Below are positions 16,878-26,300 of a stretch of DNA of 36,351 bases, one piece after another. The stretch is taken from NCBI GenBank assembly GCA_014656175.1, contig BNBX01000018.1, positions 1 through 36,351 of the forward strand, written 5' to 3'. Below the pieces are notes generated by a model that saw nothing but the letters and a program-made list of their open reading frames with translations, did no database searches and was not told where the DNA came from. Each line of letters starts with the position of its first letter. The first letter of the stretch is position 1. This stretch comes from Streptomyces werraensis. Its GTDB lineage: Bacteria; Actinomycetota; Actinomycetes; Streptomycetales; Streptomycetaceae. The position numbers were made by a program, and so were the translations under genes.

Positions 16878-19800
16878 TTACCTCTTCTCGTCCAGGGCCA
16901 GGTCGACCAGTGCGTCCAGGTCGAGGGCGGACAGTTCCTCCACCTCGGCCAGGGCGTCCGCCACAGGGTCGGTACCGGTGCCGGCCCCGGTGTCCGGGGC
17001 GGGGGCCGGGCGCAGCAGGCCGAGGAGGTGGTCGCTCAGCTCGCGGGGGGTCGGGTAGCTGAAGACGAGGGTGGTCGGCAGACGCAGTCCGGTCCGGGAC
17101 GCCAGGCGGTTGCACAGTTCGACCGAGGTCAGCGAGTCGAAGCCGAGCTGGGTGAAGGCCTGTTCGGCGTCGACGGACGCCCCGGAGGGGTGCCCGAGCA
17201 CGAGGGCGACCTGCTCGCGGAGCCAGTCCAGGGCCGTGGTCCGCATCTCGTCGGCCGGTACTCCGGCCAGCAGGGCGGACAGGCCGCGCGGCCCGTCGTC
17301 CCCGGTGCTCCCGGACCGCTCGCGGCGGGGACCGCGGGCGGCGACGAGGTCGCGCAGGAGCGGCGGCAGGTCGGCGGCCCCGCGTCCGCGCAGCGCGGCG
17401 AGGTCCAGCCGGGCCGGGACGAGGACCGCCTTGCCGCTCGCGCACGCGGCGTCGAACAGGGCCAGCGCCTCGGGCGTGGGCATCGCGGCGACGCCCATCC
17501 GCCGCAGCCGCAGCAGGTCCGCCTCGTCCAGGTCGCCGGTCATTCCGCTGCTCTCCTCCCACCAGCCCCAGCACAGCGAGGTGCCGGGCAGTCCGGACGC
17601 CCTGCGCCGGTGCGCCAGTGCGTCCAGGAGGGCGTTGGCGGCGGCGTAGTTGGCCTGGCCCGCGGTGCCGAGGGTGCCGGCGAGGGCGGAGAACTGCACG
17701 AACGCCGTCAGCGGGCGGTCCCGGGTCATCTCGTGCAGGGTGAGCGCGCCGCCGGCCTTGGCGAGCAGCACCCGCTCCATGGTCTCCGGGGTCAGCGACT
17801 CCACGGTGCCGTCCGCGAGGACGCCCGCCGCGTGCACGACCGCCGTCAGCGGGTGGTGCGGGGGCAGGTCGGCGAGCAGGTCCGCCACCGCGGCCCGGTC
17901 GGTGACGTCGCAGGCCACGACGCGGACCTCGGTGCCCGCGTCCCGCAGGTCCGCGACCAGGTCGTCGACCCCGTCGGCGGCCGGTCCCCGGCGGCTCGCC
18001 AGAACCAGGGAGCGCACCCCGTGCGCGGTGACGAGGTGCCGTGCCACGAGGGAGCCCACTCCCCCTGTGCCGCCGGTGACCAGCACGGTGCCGCCGCCGA
18101 AACCGCCGCCGACGTCGAGGACGAGCTTGCCGACGTGGCGGCCCTGGCTCATCTCGCGGAAGGTGCCGCGCGCGTCGCGGATGTCGCGGACGGACACCGG
18201 CGTCAGGCGCACCCGGCCGTCCGCGAACAGGGCCATGACGTCACGGAACATGGCCTGGATGGCGTCGGGGCCGGCCTCGTACAGGTCGAAGGCGTCGTAC
18301 GTCACTCCCGGGTGGTCGGCCGCCACCTGCCGGGGGTCGCGGATGTCGGTCTTGCCCATCTCGATGAAGTGACCGCCCTCGGGCAGCAGTTCCAGCGAGG
18401 CGTCGACGTAGGCGTGCGCGAGGGAGTTCAGGACGACGTCCACGCCCCGGCCGTAGGTGGCGGCGCGGAACTTCCCGGTGAACTCCAGGTCGCGGGAGGA
18501 CGCCAGGTGCGCGTCGTCCAGTCCCAGGCCGCGCAGGGCGGGCCACTTGGCGGGGCTTGCCGTGGCGTAGATCTCGGCGCCGGCGTACCGGGCGAGCTGT
18601 ACGGCGGCCATGCCGACGCCGCCCGCTGCGGCGTGGATGAGGATCCGCTGGCCCTTCTTCAGGCGGGTGACGTGGAAGAGGGCGTAGTAGGCGGTGAGGA
18701 AGGTGCTCGGCATGGACGCCGCCTCGGCGTGGCTCCAGCCGTCGGGGACGGCCGTGAGCAGGCGGTGGTCGGCCACGGCCACGCGGCCGAAGGCGCCGGT
18801 GAAGATGCCGGTCACGCGGTCGCCCGGGGTGAAGGCGGTGACGTCGTCGGCCACCTCCAGGACGACGCCGGAGCCCTCGCTGCCGATACCGGCGTCGAAG
18901 GCCGTGCGGTCCACCAGGCCCAGGGCGATGGTGACGTCGCGGAAGTTGAGTCCGGCGGCCTGGACGGCGATGCGGACCTGCCCGCTCTCCAGGGGCGCCT
19001 CGGTCTCGGGGCACGGCACCCAGGTCAGGTTCTCCAGGGTGCCCTTGTCCGGGATGCCCAGTCGGTAGGCGCCCTGAGGCGCCTCCGGGAGCCGTCGGCC
19101 GGCGGGTGCGGCGGGGGCGAGGCGGGGGACGAGGAAGGTGCCGTCGCGCAGCGCCAGTTGCTCCTCGCCGAGGGCGAGGGCGTCCGGGAAGGCCGCCCAG
19201 GAGGCTTCCCCGTCGTCGATGTCCACCAGGCGGAACCTGCCGGGGTGTTCGGTCTGGGCGGACCGGATCAGACCCCACAGGGACGCGCCGGGGAGGTTCT
19301 CGGCCCGCTCGCCCGCGCCGGTGTCGACGGCCAGGCGGGTGAGCACCACCAGCGTGGACGCGGCGAACGCCTCCTCGGTGAGGAACCGCCGCACCTGCTC
19401 CAGGACGTGCCGGCCGGCGGCTGCGACCGCGGTGAGCGGATCGGAGCCGGGGGCGGGGCCGGGCGGGCACAGGACGAGGTGCGCGGGGGCGGCGTCCGGG
19501 GGGATTTCGTCGAGGGACGTGCAGGCCACGGCCTGGTCGCCGCCTGCCCGCAGGAGCCGGGCGGCCTGGCCGGTGTCCGCGCCGACGACTCCCCACGGTC
19601 CGGGCGGGCCGGCGGGCCGGTTCCGGGGGAGGGTCCGCCACTGGACCTCGTACAGCGGGCTGTCCTGCCCGCCGAGGGCCGCGCGCACCTGTTCGGCACT
19701 GGCCGGGCGGAACGTCAGGGAGGCGACGGAGGCGATCTCGCGGCCGTCCTCGCCCGCGACCGTCAGGGACACGGCCTCCTCGCCGGCCGGGGTGAGCCGG

Positions 19801-22800
19801 ACCCGGACGGTCGGGCCGCACGGGCCGGACAGGTGGGCGCCGGCCCACGCGAAGGGCATCCGGCCCTGTTCGCCCGTCACCTCGATGATGCCGCCGGCCA
19901 CCGACGCGTGCAGCACGGTGTCCATCAGCGCCGGGTGCAGGGCGAAGGCGCCCGGCCCGGCGCTGTCGGGCAGGGTGGCGAGGGCGTAGAGGTCGTCGCC
20001 GTGGCGCCACACCTGACGCAGTCCGCGGAAGGCGGGGCCGTAGTCGAACCCGGCGTCGGCGAAGGCGTCGTAGAGGCCGTCGAGCGGGAGCGGGGTCGCG
20101 CCGGACGGCGGCCAGGCGGCGAGCGGCCGGGCGGTGGCGTCGGCGGGCGGTGCCGCCTGCGGGGCGTCCGGTGCCAGGCTGCCCAGGGCGTGGCGGGTCC
20201 AGCCGCCGACGGTGCGGGCGTCGTCGCGGGGGCGCGAGTACACCTCCAGCGAGCGGCGTCCCGTCCCGTCCGCCGCGCCGACGACGACCCGTACCTGCAC
20301 GTCGCCCGTGTCGGGGAGGATCAGCGGGACTTCCAGGGTGAGTTCCTCCAGGGCGGCGCACCCGACGTGTGCGCCCGCCGACAGCGCCAGGTCCAGGTAG
20401 GCCGTCGCCGGTACGACGACCGCGCCGAACACGGTGTGGCCGGCCAGCCAGTCGTGGGCGGCGAGGGACCACTGGCCGGTGAGGACGACCTCGTCGGTGC
20501 CGGGGTGGTCCACGACGGCGCCCAGCAGCGGGTGGCCGGGGGCCGACAGACCGGCCGAGGCCACGTCCGCCGGCCCCATGCCGGCCAGGAGGTCCAGCCA
20601 GTACCGCTGCCGCTGGAAGGCGTACGTCGGCAGGTCGACCTGCCGGCGCTCGCCGAACAGGGCGGTCCAGTCGACCGCGGCGCCCCGTACGTGCAGGGCG
20701 GCCAGTGCGCCGGTCAGCGCCCGGGCCGCCTCGCGGTCCCGCCGGGACGCGGGGACGACCAGCGCGTCGTCGACGCCGGCGGAGGCGAAGGCGTCCTTGG
20801 TGAGACCGGTGAGGGTCGCGCCGGGGCCGACCTCGACGAGGATGTCGGCGCCGGCCGCGCGGGCGTGCTCGACGGCGTCGTGGTAGCGGACGGGTTCGCG
20901 GACGTGGCGCACCCAGTGCCCGGCTGACGTCAGCTCCGCAGCGGTGGCCTCGCGGCCCAGCAGGGTCGAGACGACGGGGATGGCGGGCTCCCCGGCGGGC
21001 AGGTCGCCGAGAGCCGCCTCGAAGTCGCCGAGGACCGGTTCCATCAGCGGGGAGTGGAAGGCGTGGTCGACCGGGAGGAGCTTCGCGGACCCGCCGTCGG
21101 CCAGGATGCGGTCGCGCAGCGCGTGGACCTGCTCGCGCAGGCCGGAGAACACAACCGACTCGGGGCCGTTGACGGCGGCGAGGCCGACGCGGTCGTACGC
21201 GCCGAGCAGGGCTCCCGCCTCGGCCTCGGTGAGACGGGCGGCGAGCATGGCGCCCCGCTCGGTGACGGTCTGCATGGTCCGGCCGCGGGCGGCCACGAGG
21301 CGGGTCGCGGTGTCCAGGCCGAGCGCTCCGGCCACGTGCGCGGCGGCGATCTCGCCGACGGAGTGGCCGATGAGGTGGTCCGGCGGCGGGCAGTACCGGG
21401 TCAGCAGCCGGTAGAGGGCGACCTGGAGGGCGAACAGGGCGGGCTGTGCGACGTCCGTGCGCTCGCGCCGCTCCGGTTCGGCGGCGAGCAGCAGGGGTTT
21501 CAGGGCGAAGGGGAGGTGCGCGTCGAAGTGGGCGCACACCTCGTCGAGGGCCTCGGCGAAGACGGGGAAGGCCTCGTACAGCGGGCCCGCGGCGCCGGCC
21601 CACGGCGCGCCCTGCCCGGGGAACAGGAAGACGCGGCCGCCGGTGCCGGCGGCGAGGCCGGTCACCGTCGCGGGCGACTCCTCTCCCTCGGCCAGTGCCG
21701 CGAGGCCCGCGAGGAGTTCGTCCCGGTCGTGTCCGAGCACCACGGCACGGTGTTCGAGCCGGGCCCGGCCGGACACCAGCGACCAGCCGGCGTCGGCGAG
21801 GTCGAGGCCGGGCGTGGCGGCGACGTGGTCACGCAGCCTGGCCGCCTGGGCGTGCAGTGCCTGGCGCGAGCGCGCGGAGAGGACCCAGGGCACGAGGGCG
21901 CCGGGCACCTGCCCGGGTGCGGCGTCCCCCACCGCCTCCTGGTGGGCCTCTTGGGGGGCCTCCTCGAGGAGGAGGTGCGCGTTGGTGCCGCTGACGCCGA
22001 AGGCGGAGACGCCCGCGCGCCGGGGCCGGCCCTCGGGTGTGGTCCACTCCCGGGCCTCGGTGAGCAGTTCGACCGCTCCGGCCGACCAGTCGACGTGGGT
22101 CGTGGGCCGGTCGACGTGCAGCGTGCGGGGCAGGGTGCCGTGCCGCATCGCCATGATCATCTTGATGATGCCGCCTACACCGGCCGCCGCCTGCGCGTGG
22201 CCGATGTTCGACTTCAGCGACCCCAGCCACAGCGGCCTGCCGGGTTCCCTCTCCTGCCCGTAGGTGGCCAGCAGCGCCTGTGCCTCGATCGGGTCGCCCA
22301 GCGTCGTACCGGTCCCGTGCGCCTCGACGGCGTCCACGTCGGCCGGCCGCATCCGGGCGTTGGCGAGTGCGGCGCGGATCACCCGCTGCTGCGCCGGGCC
22401 GTTGGGCGCGGTCAGCCCGTTGGACGCGCCGTCCTGGTTGACCGCCGAACCCCGGATCACCGCCCAGATCCGGCGCCCGGCCCGTCGCGCGTCCGAGAGG
22501 CGCTCCAGGACCAGCACGCCGACGCCCTCGGAGAAGCCGACGCCGTCGGCCGCCTCCGCGAACGCCTTGCACCGGCCGTCCTCGGCGAGACCCCGCAGCC
22601 GGGTCATCTCCCGCAGCACCTGCGTCGTCCCCATGACGGTGACCCCGCCGGCCAGGGCGAGGCCGCATTCGCCCTGCCGCAGCGACTGCACCGCCTGGTG
22701 CACCGCCACCAGCGACGACGAGCACGCCGTGTCGGTCGACACCGACGGCCCCTCCAGGCCCAGGGCGTAGGACACGCGCCCGGACGCCACGCTCAGCAGG

Positions 22801-23351
22801 GAGCCGGTCTGCGCGTAGCCCGCGATGGCCTCGGGGGTGAAGAAGTGGTTGCCGTACCCGAAGTAGGCCAGGCCCGCGAAGACGCCAGTGTCGCTGCCGC
22901 GCAGCGCGTGCGGGTCGATGCCGGCGCGTTCGAGGGATTCCCAGGAGGTTTCCAGGAGCAGCCGTTGCTGCGGGTCGGCGGCGAGCGCCTCGCGGGGGCT
23001 GATCCCGAAGAACTCCGCGTCGAAGTCGCCCGCGTCGTACAGGAAGCCGCCCGCGCGGGCGGAGCAGCTGTTGGGCCGGTCGGGGTCCGGGTCGTACAGG
23101 TCGTCCACGTCCCAGTTACGGTCCCGGGGGAAGTCCGAGACGGCGTCCGTGCCCGAGCGCACCAGTTCCCACAGGTCCTCGGGGGACTGGGCGCCACCCG
23201 GGAAGCGGCAGGCGACGCCCACCACCGCGATGGGCTCGGCGGCGGCGTCGGTCAGCTCCCGCAGGCGCTTCCGGGTCTCCAGCAGCTCGATCGACGTCCG
23301 CTTCAGGTAGTCGAGAACGTCGGCGTTGTTGTCGTTGTTGCCGTTCGTCAT
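16878..23351 (-). CDS. Type I PKS extension module 2: KS-AT(malonyl)-DH-ER-KR-ACP
   Basis: The protein has 2157 residues. Docking helix (9-34; VLDYLKRTSIELLETRKRL). KS 40-465: Cys210, His345, His385. AT 573-920: Ser664 in GHSVG, HAFH (763-766), malonyl type. DH 938-1220: His972-Gly976-Pro981 and Asp1144 both present, so active. ER 1430-1748: GLNFRDV and the nucleotide loop HAAAGGVGMAAVQLAR. KR 1753-1965: GGTGGVG, Lys1865, Tyr1902 and Asn1906 present, LAD (1845-1847) suggesting B-type, but residue 1889, normally the catalytic Ser, is Ala (FSAL). ACP Ser2073 in LGFDSL, followed by a C-terminal docking tail (LSALDLDALVDLALDE). If the KR works despite the Ser-Ala change, the unit is fully reduced; if not, the DH and ER would have no substrate. 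The ATG at 23351 is 8 nt after the previous stop. Confidence 0.95.
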   Translation of the reverse strand: MTNGNNDNNADVLDYLKRTSIELLETRKRLRELTDAAAEPIAVVGVACRFPGGAQSPEDLWELVRSGTDAVSDFPRDRNWDVDDLYDPDPDRPNSCSARAGGFLYDAGDFDAEFFGISPREALAADPQQRLLLETSWESLERAGIDPHALRGSDTGVFAGLAYFGYGNHFFTPEAIAGYAQTGSLLSVASGRVSYALGLEGPSVSTDTACSSSLVAVHQAVQSLRQGECGLALAGGVTVMGTTQVLREMTRLRGLAEDGRCKAFAEAADGVGFSEGVGVLVLERLSDARRAGRRIWAVIRGSAVNQDGASNGLTAPNGPAQQRVIRAALANARMRPADVDAVEAHGTGTTLGDPIEAQALLATYGQEREPGRPLWLGSLKSNIGHAQAAAGVGGIIKMIMAMRHGTLPRTLHVDRPTTHVDWSAGAVELLTEAREWTTPEGRPRRAGVSAFGVSGTNAHLLLEEAPQEAHQEAVGDAAPGQVPGALVPWVLSARSRQALHAQAARLRDHVAATPGLDLADAGWSLVSGRARLEHRAVVLGHDRDELLAGLAALAEGEESPATVTGLAAGTGGRVFLFPGQGAPWAGAAGPLYEAFPVFAEALDEVCAHFDAHLPFALKPLLLAAEPERRERTDVAQPALFALQVALYRLLTRYCPPPDHLIGHSVGEIAAAHVAGALGLDTATRLVAARGRTMQTVTERGAMLAARLTEAEAGALLGAYDRVGLAAVNGPESVVFSGLREQVHALRDRILADGGSAKLLPVDHAFHSPLMEPVLGDFEAALGDLPAGEPAIPVVSTLLGREATAAELTSAGHWVRHVREPVRYHDAVEHARAAGADILVEVGPGATLTGLTKDAFASAGVDDALVVPASRRDREAARALTGALAALHVRGAAVDWTALFGERRQVDLPTYAFQRQRYWLDLLAGMGPADVASAGLSAPGHPLLGAVVDHPGTDEVVLTGQWSLAAHDWLAGHTVFGAVVVPATAYLDLALSAGAHVGCAALEELTLEVPLILPDTGDVQVRVVVGAADGTGRRSLEVYSRPRDDARTVGGWTRHALGSLAPDAPQAAPPADATARPLAAWPPSGATPLPLDGLYDAFADAGFDYGPAFRGLRQVWRHGDDLYALATLPDSAGPGAFALHPALMDTVLHASVAGGIIEVTGEQGRMPFAWAGAHLSGPCGPTVRVRLTPAGEEAVSLTVAGEDGREIASVASLTFRPASAEQVRAALGGQDSPLYEVQWRTLPRNRPAGPPGPWGVVGADTGQAARLLRAGGDQAVACTSLDEIPPDAAPAHLVLCPPGPAPGSDPLTAVAAAGRHVLEQVRRFLTEEAFAASTLVVLTRLAVDTGAGERAENLPGASLWGLIRSAQTEHPGRFRLVDIDDGEASWAAFPDALALGEEQLALRDGTFLVPRLAPAAPAGRRLPEAPQGAYRLGIPDKGTLENLTWVPCPETEAPLESGQVRIAVQAAGLNFRDVTIALGLVDRTAFDAGIGSEGSGVVLEVADDVTAFTPGDRVTGIFTGAFGRVAVADHRLLTAVPDGWSHAEAASMPSTFLTAYYALFHVTRLKKGQRILIHAAAGGVGMAAVQLARYAGAEIYATASPAKWPALRGLGLDDAHLASSRDLEFTGKFRAATYGRGVDVVLNSLAHAYVDASLELLPEGGHFIEMGKTDIRDPRQVAADHPGVTYDAFDLYEAGPDAIQAMFRDVMALFADGRVRLTPVSVRDIRDARGTFREMSQGRHVGKLVLDVGGGFGGGTVLVTGGTGGVGSLVARHLVTAHGVRSLVLASRRGPAADGVDDLVADLRDAGTEVRVVACDVTDRAAVADLLADLPPHHPLTAVVHAAGVLADGTVESLTPETMERVLLAKAGGALTLHEMTRDRPLTAFVQFSALAGTLGTAGQANYAAANALLDALAHRRRASGLPGTSLCWGWWEESSGMTGDLDEADLLRLRRMGVAAMPTPEALALFDAACASGKAVLVPARLDLAALRGRGAADLPPLLRDLVAARGPRRERSGSTGDDGPRGLSALLAGVPADEMRTTALDWLREQVALVLGHPSGASVDAEQAFTQLGFDSLTSVELCNRLASRTGLRLPTTLVFSYPTPRELSDHLLGLLRPAPAPDTGAGTGTDPVADALAEVEELSALDLDALVDLALDEKR

Positions 23352-23359
23352 GGCTCTCC

Positions 23360-26300
23360 CTAGCCGAGCTCTTTGTCCAGCAGCGCGAGAAGCTCTCCCG
23401 CCGAGGCCGAGCCGATCTGGTCGGCGATGCCGGCCGGTGCTCCGGCGCCCGCCATCGAGCGGACCCGGCCCTGTACGTCGCCGAGCAGCGCGGAGACGGT
23501 GGTTCGTTCCTCCGCCGCGAGGTCGGGGAAGGCCTCCTGGAGGCGGGCGCCCAGCCGCTCGATCTCCTCGGCCAGGCGGGTGGCCGGGGAGCGCGGTCCG
23601 GCCTCGGCGCCGGGCGCGATCCGTTCGGTCAGGAAGCGGGCGAGGGCGCTGGGGCTGGGGTGGTCGAAGACGAGCGTGGCGGGCAGTTTCAGGCCGGTCA
23701 CCGCGGCCAGTTTGTTGCGCAGTTCCAGGGCGGTGAGCGAGTCGACACCGAGCTCCTTGAAGGCCACGGCGGGGCCGATCCGCGTGAGGTCGGCGTGGCC
23801 GAGGACGGTCGCGGTCCGGTCCCGGACGGCGTCCAGCAGCACCGCCTCGGCCTCGGCCGGCGGCAGCGACGCCAGGTGTTCGGCGAGCGAGCCGTCGGCC
23901 TGGGGGCGCTCCGGGCCGCCCGCGGCGGGCGCCGCGGTGAGGCCGCGCAGCAGCGGGGAGCCCGGGTGGCCGGGCGCCGGAGCCGCGAGGTTCAGCCGCG
24001 CGGGCACCAGCACCGGTTCACCGTCCGCCGAGACCGCCGCGTCGAACAGGGCGAGGCCCTCCCGTGAGGACATCGGCAGCACGCCCTGCCGTCGCAGGCG
24101 CCCGAGGTCCGTGTCGTCGAGGTCGGCGCTCATCTCGCTGCGCTCGGCCCAGAAGCCCCAGCACAGGGCGGTGGCGGGCAGCCCGGCGGCCCGGCGGGCG
24201 TCCGCGAGGCCGTTGAGGAAGGCGTTGGCCGCCGCGTAGTTGGCCTGCCCGGCGGTGCCGAGGACGCTCGCGACCGAGGAGAACAGCACGAACGCGGACA
24301 GGTCGAGGGTCCGGGTCAGTTCGTGCAGGTGCCAGGCGCCGCGCACCTTCGGTGCCAGGACGGCGTCCAGGCGGTCCTCGGTGAGCGCCTCGACGACGCC
24401 GTCGTCCAGCACGCCGGCGCAGTGGACGACGGCCGTCAGCGGGTGGTCGCCGGGTACGGCGGCGAGCAGCGCGGCGACGGCGTCCCGGTCCGTGACGTCG
24501 CAGGCCGCGACGTCGACGTGCGCGCCCGCTCCGGTCAGCTCCGCGATCAGCCCGGCCGCCTCCGGGGCCGCCGGCCCCCGCCTGCTGGTCAGCAGCAGGC
24601 GGCGCGCGCCGTGCCGGTCCACGAGGTGCCGGGCGAGCAGCGCGCCCAGGCCGCTGGTGCCGCCCGTGATCAGCACCGTTCCGGAGCCGAGGGCGGGTAC
24701 GTCCCCGGCGCCGGCCCGTGCGCCGGCGTCGGCGCGGACGAGTCGCGGGGCGGCCGGTGCGCCGGCGCGGATCCTGAGCTGGGGCTCCCCGGTGGCGGCC
24801 ACCACCGGGAGGAGGGTCCGGGAGGCCGGGTGGTCGTCGGTGTCCACGAGGGTGAAGCGGCCCGGGTTCTCCGTCTGCGCGCTGCGCACGAATCCCCAGA
24901 CGGCGGCGGCGGCCGGGTCGGGGCGCGGCCCCCGCGCGTCCGGGAACGCGCCCCGGGTGACGACGACCAGCCGCGATGCGGCGAAGCGGTCGTCGGACAG
25001 CCAGGCCTGGGTGTGGCGCAGCACCTGGTGCAGGGCCCGCTCCACGGCGGCGGGGGTGTCCTCACCGCCTCCCCCCGCGCCGTCGCTCTCCGCGCCGTCC
25101 ACGGCGGCGATCACGAGCGGGGGCACGGGGCCGTCGGCGGCGGCGGCGAGTGCGTCGAGGCCGGCGAAGACCGCCGCGTCCGGTGCGGGGAAGGCGGGCG
25201 CGCCCAGTACCGCGTACGCATCGGCGCTCGCCCCGGCCGGGGCGGGCACCGGGTCCCAGTCCGGGCGGAACAAGGCGTCCCGGTGGTCGAAGCCGAGCGC
25301 GGTCAACTGGGCGGCGTCCGCGGGGCGCAGGGTCAGCGACGCGATGCCGCCGAGGGGTGTGCCGCGGTCGTCGGCGAGGGTCACGGACAGCGTGTTCTCG
25401 CCCGCCGGTGCGAGCCGGACGCGCAACACGGCCGGCCGGGCGGAGCCGAGCCGGATGCCGGTGGCGCGGTACGGCAGCCAGCCCTCGGGCCGGGAGGCGT
25501 CGACGGTGCCGCCCAGCCCGAGGGGGAGCAGCGCGGTGTGCAGCAGCACCGGGTGGATACGGAAGCGGTCCTGGTCCCCGCCGCCGGCCGGGGGCGGTTC
25601 GACCTCCGCGAACAGGGTGTCGCCCTGGCGCCACACCGCCTTCAGGCCCCGGAACAGGGGGCCGTGGGTGAAGCCGAGGGCGGCCAGCCGGGCGTACTCC
25701 TGCTCGAACGGCACCGGGTCCGCGTCCGGCGGCGGCCAGGCGGTCAGGCCGTCCCGGGCGGGTGCCGCGGCGCCGGCGGTGCCGACGGCGTGGCGCGTCC
25801 ATTCGCTCTCGCCGGCGCCGCGTGAGTGCACGCCGACGGTGCCGGTGCCGTCGAGCACGACGCGGATCTCCCGTTCGGCCGTGCGGGACAGCACCAGCGG
25901 CTGCTCCAGGGTGAGTTCGTCCACGGCGTCGTACCCGGCCTTGTGCGCCGCCCACGCCGCCAGCTCCACCGGCACGGTCGCCGGTACCAGGTGGGCGCCG
26001 TGGACCACGTGCTCGGCGAGCCACGGGTGGCGCTCCAGCGACAGCCGGCCGCGTCCCGCCACTCCCCCGCTCGCGCCGTCGGCGGGCAGGTCGACCACGG
26101 CCTCCAGCAGCGGGTGGTCGGAGGTGGTGCCGTGGGTGCTCTCCCGCGGGGTGTTCAGCCAGTAGCGCCGCCGCTGGAAGGCGTACGTGGGCAGCTCGGC
26201 CCAGCGGCCGTCGCGGCCGGGGAACGCCGCCCGCCACGCCACCTCGGCGCCCGCGACGAAGGCCTCCGCCGCCGACCGGTACAGCCGGGCGAGACCGCCC

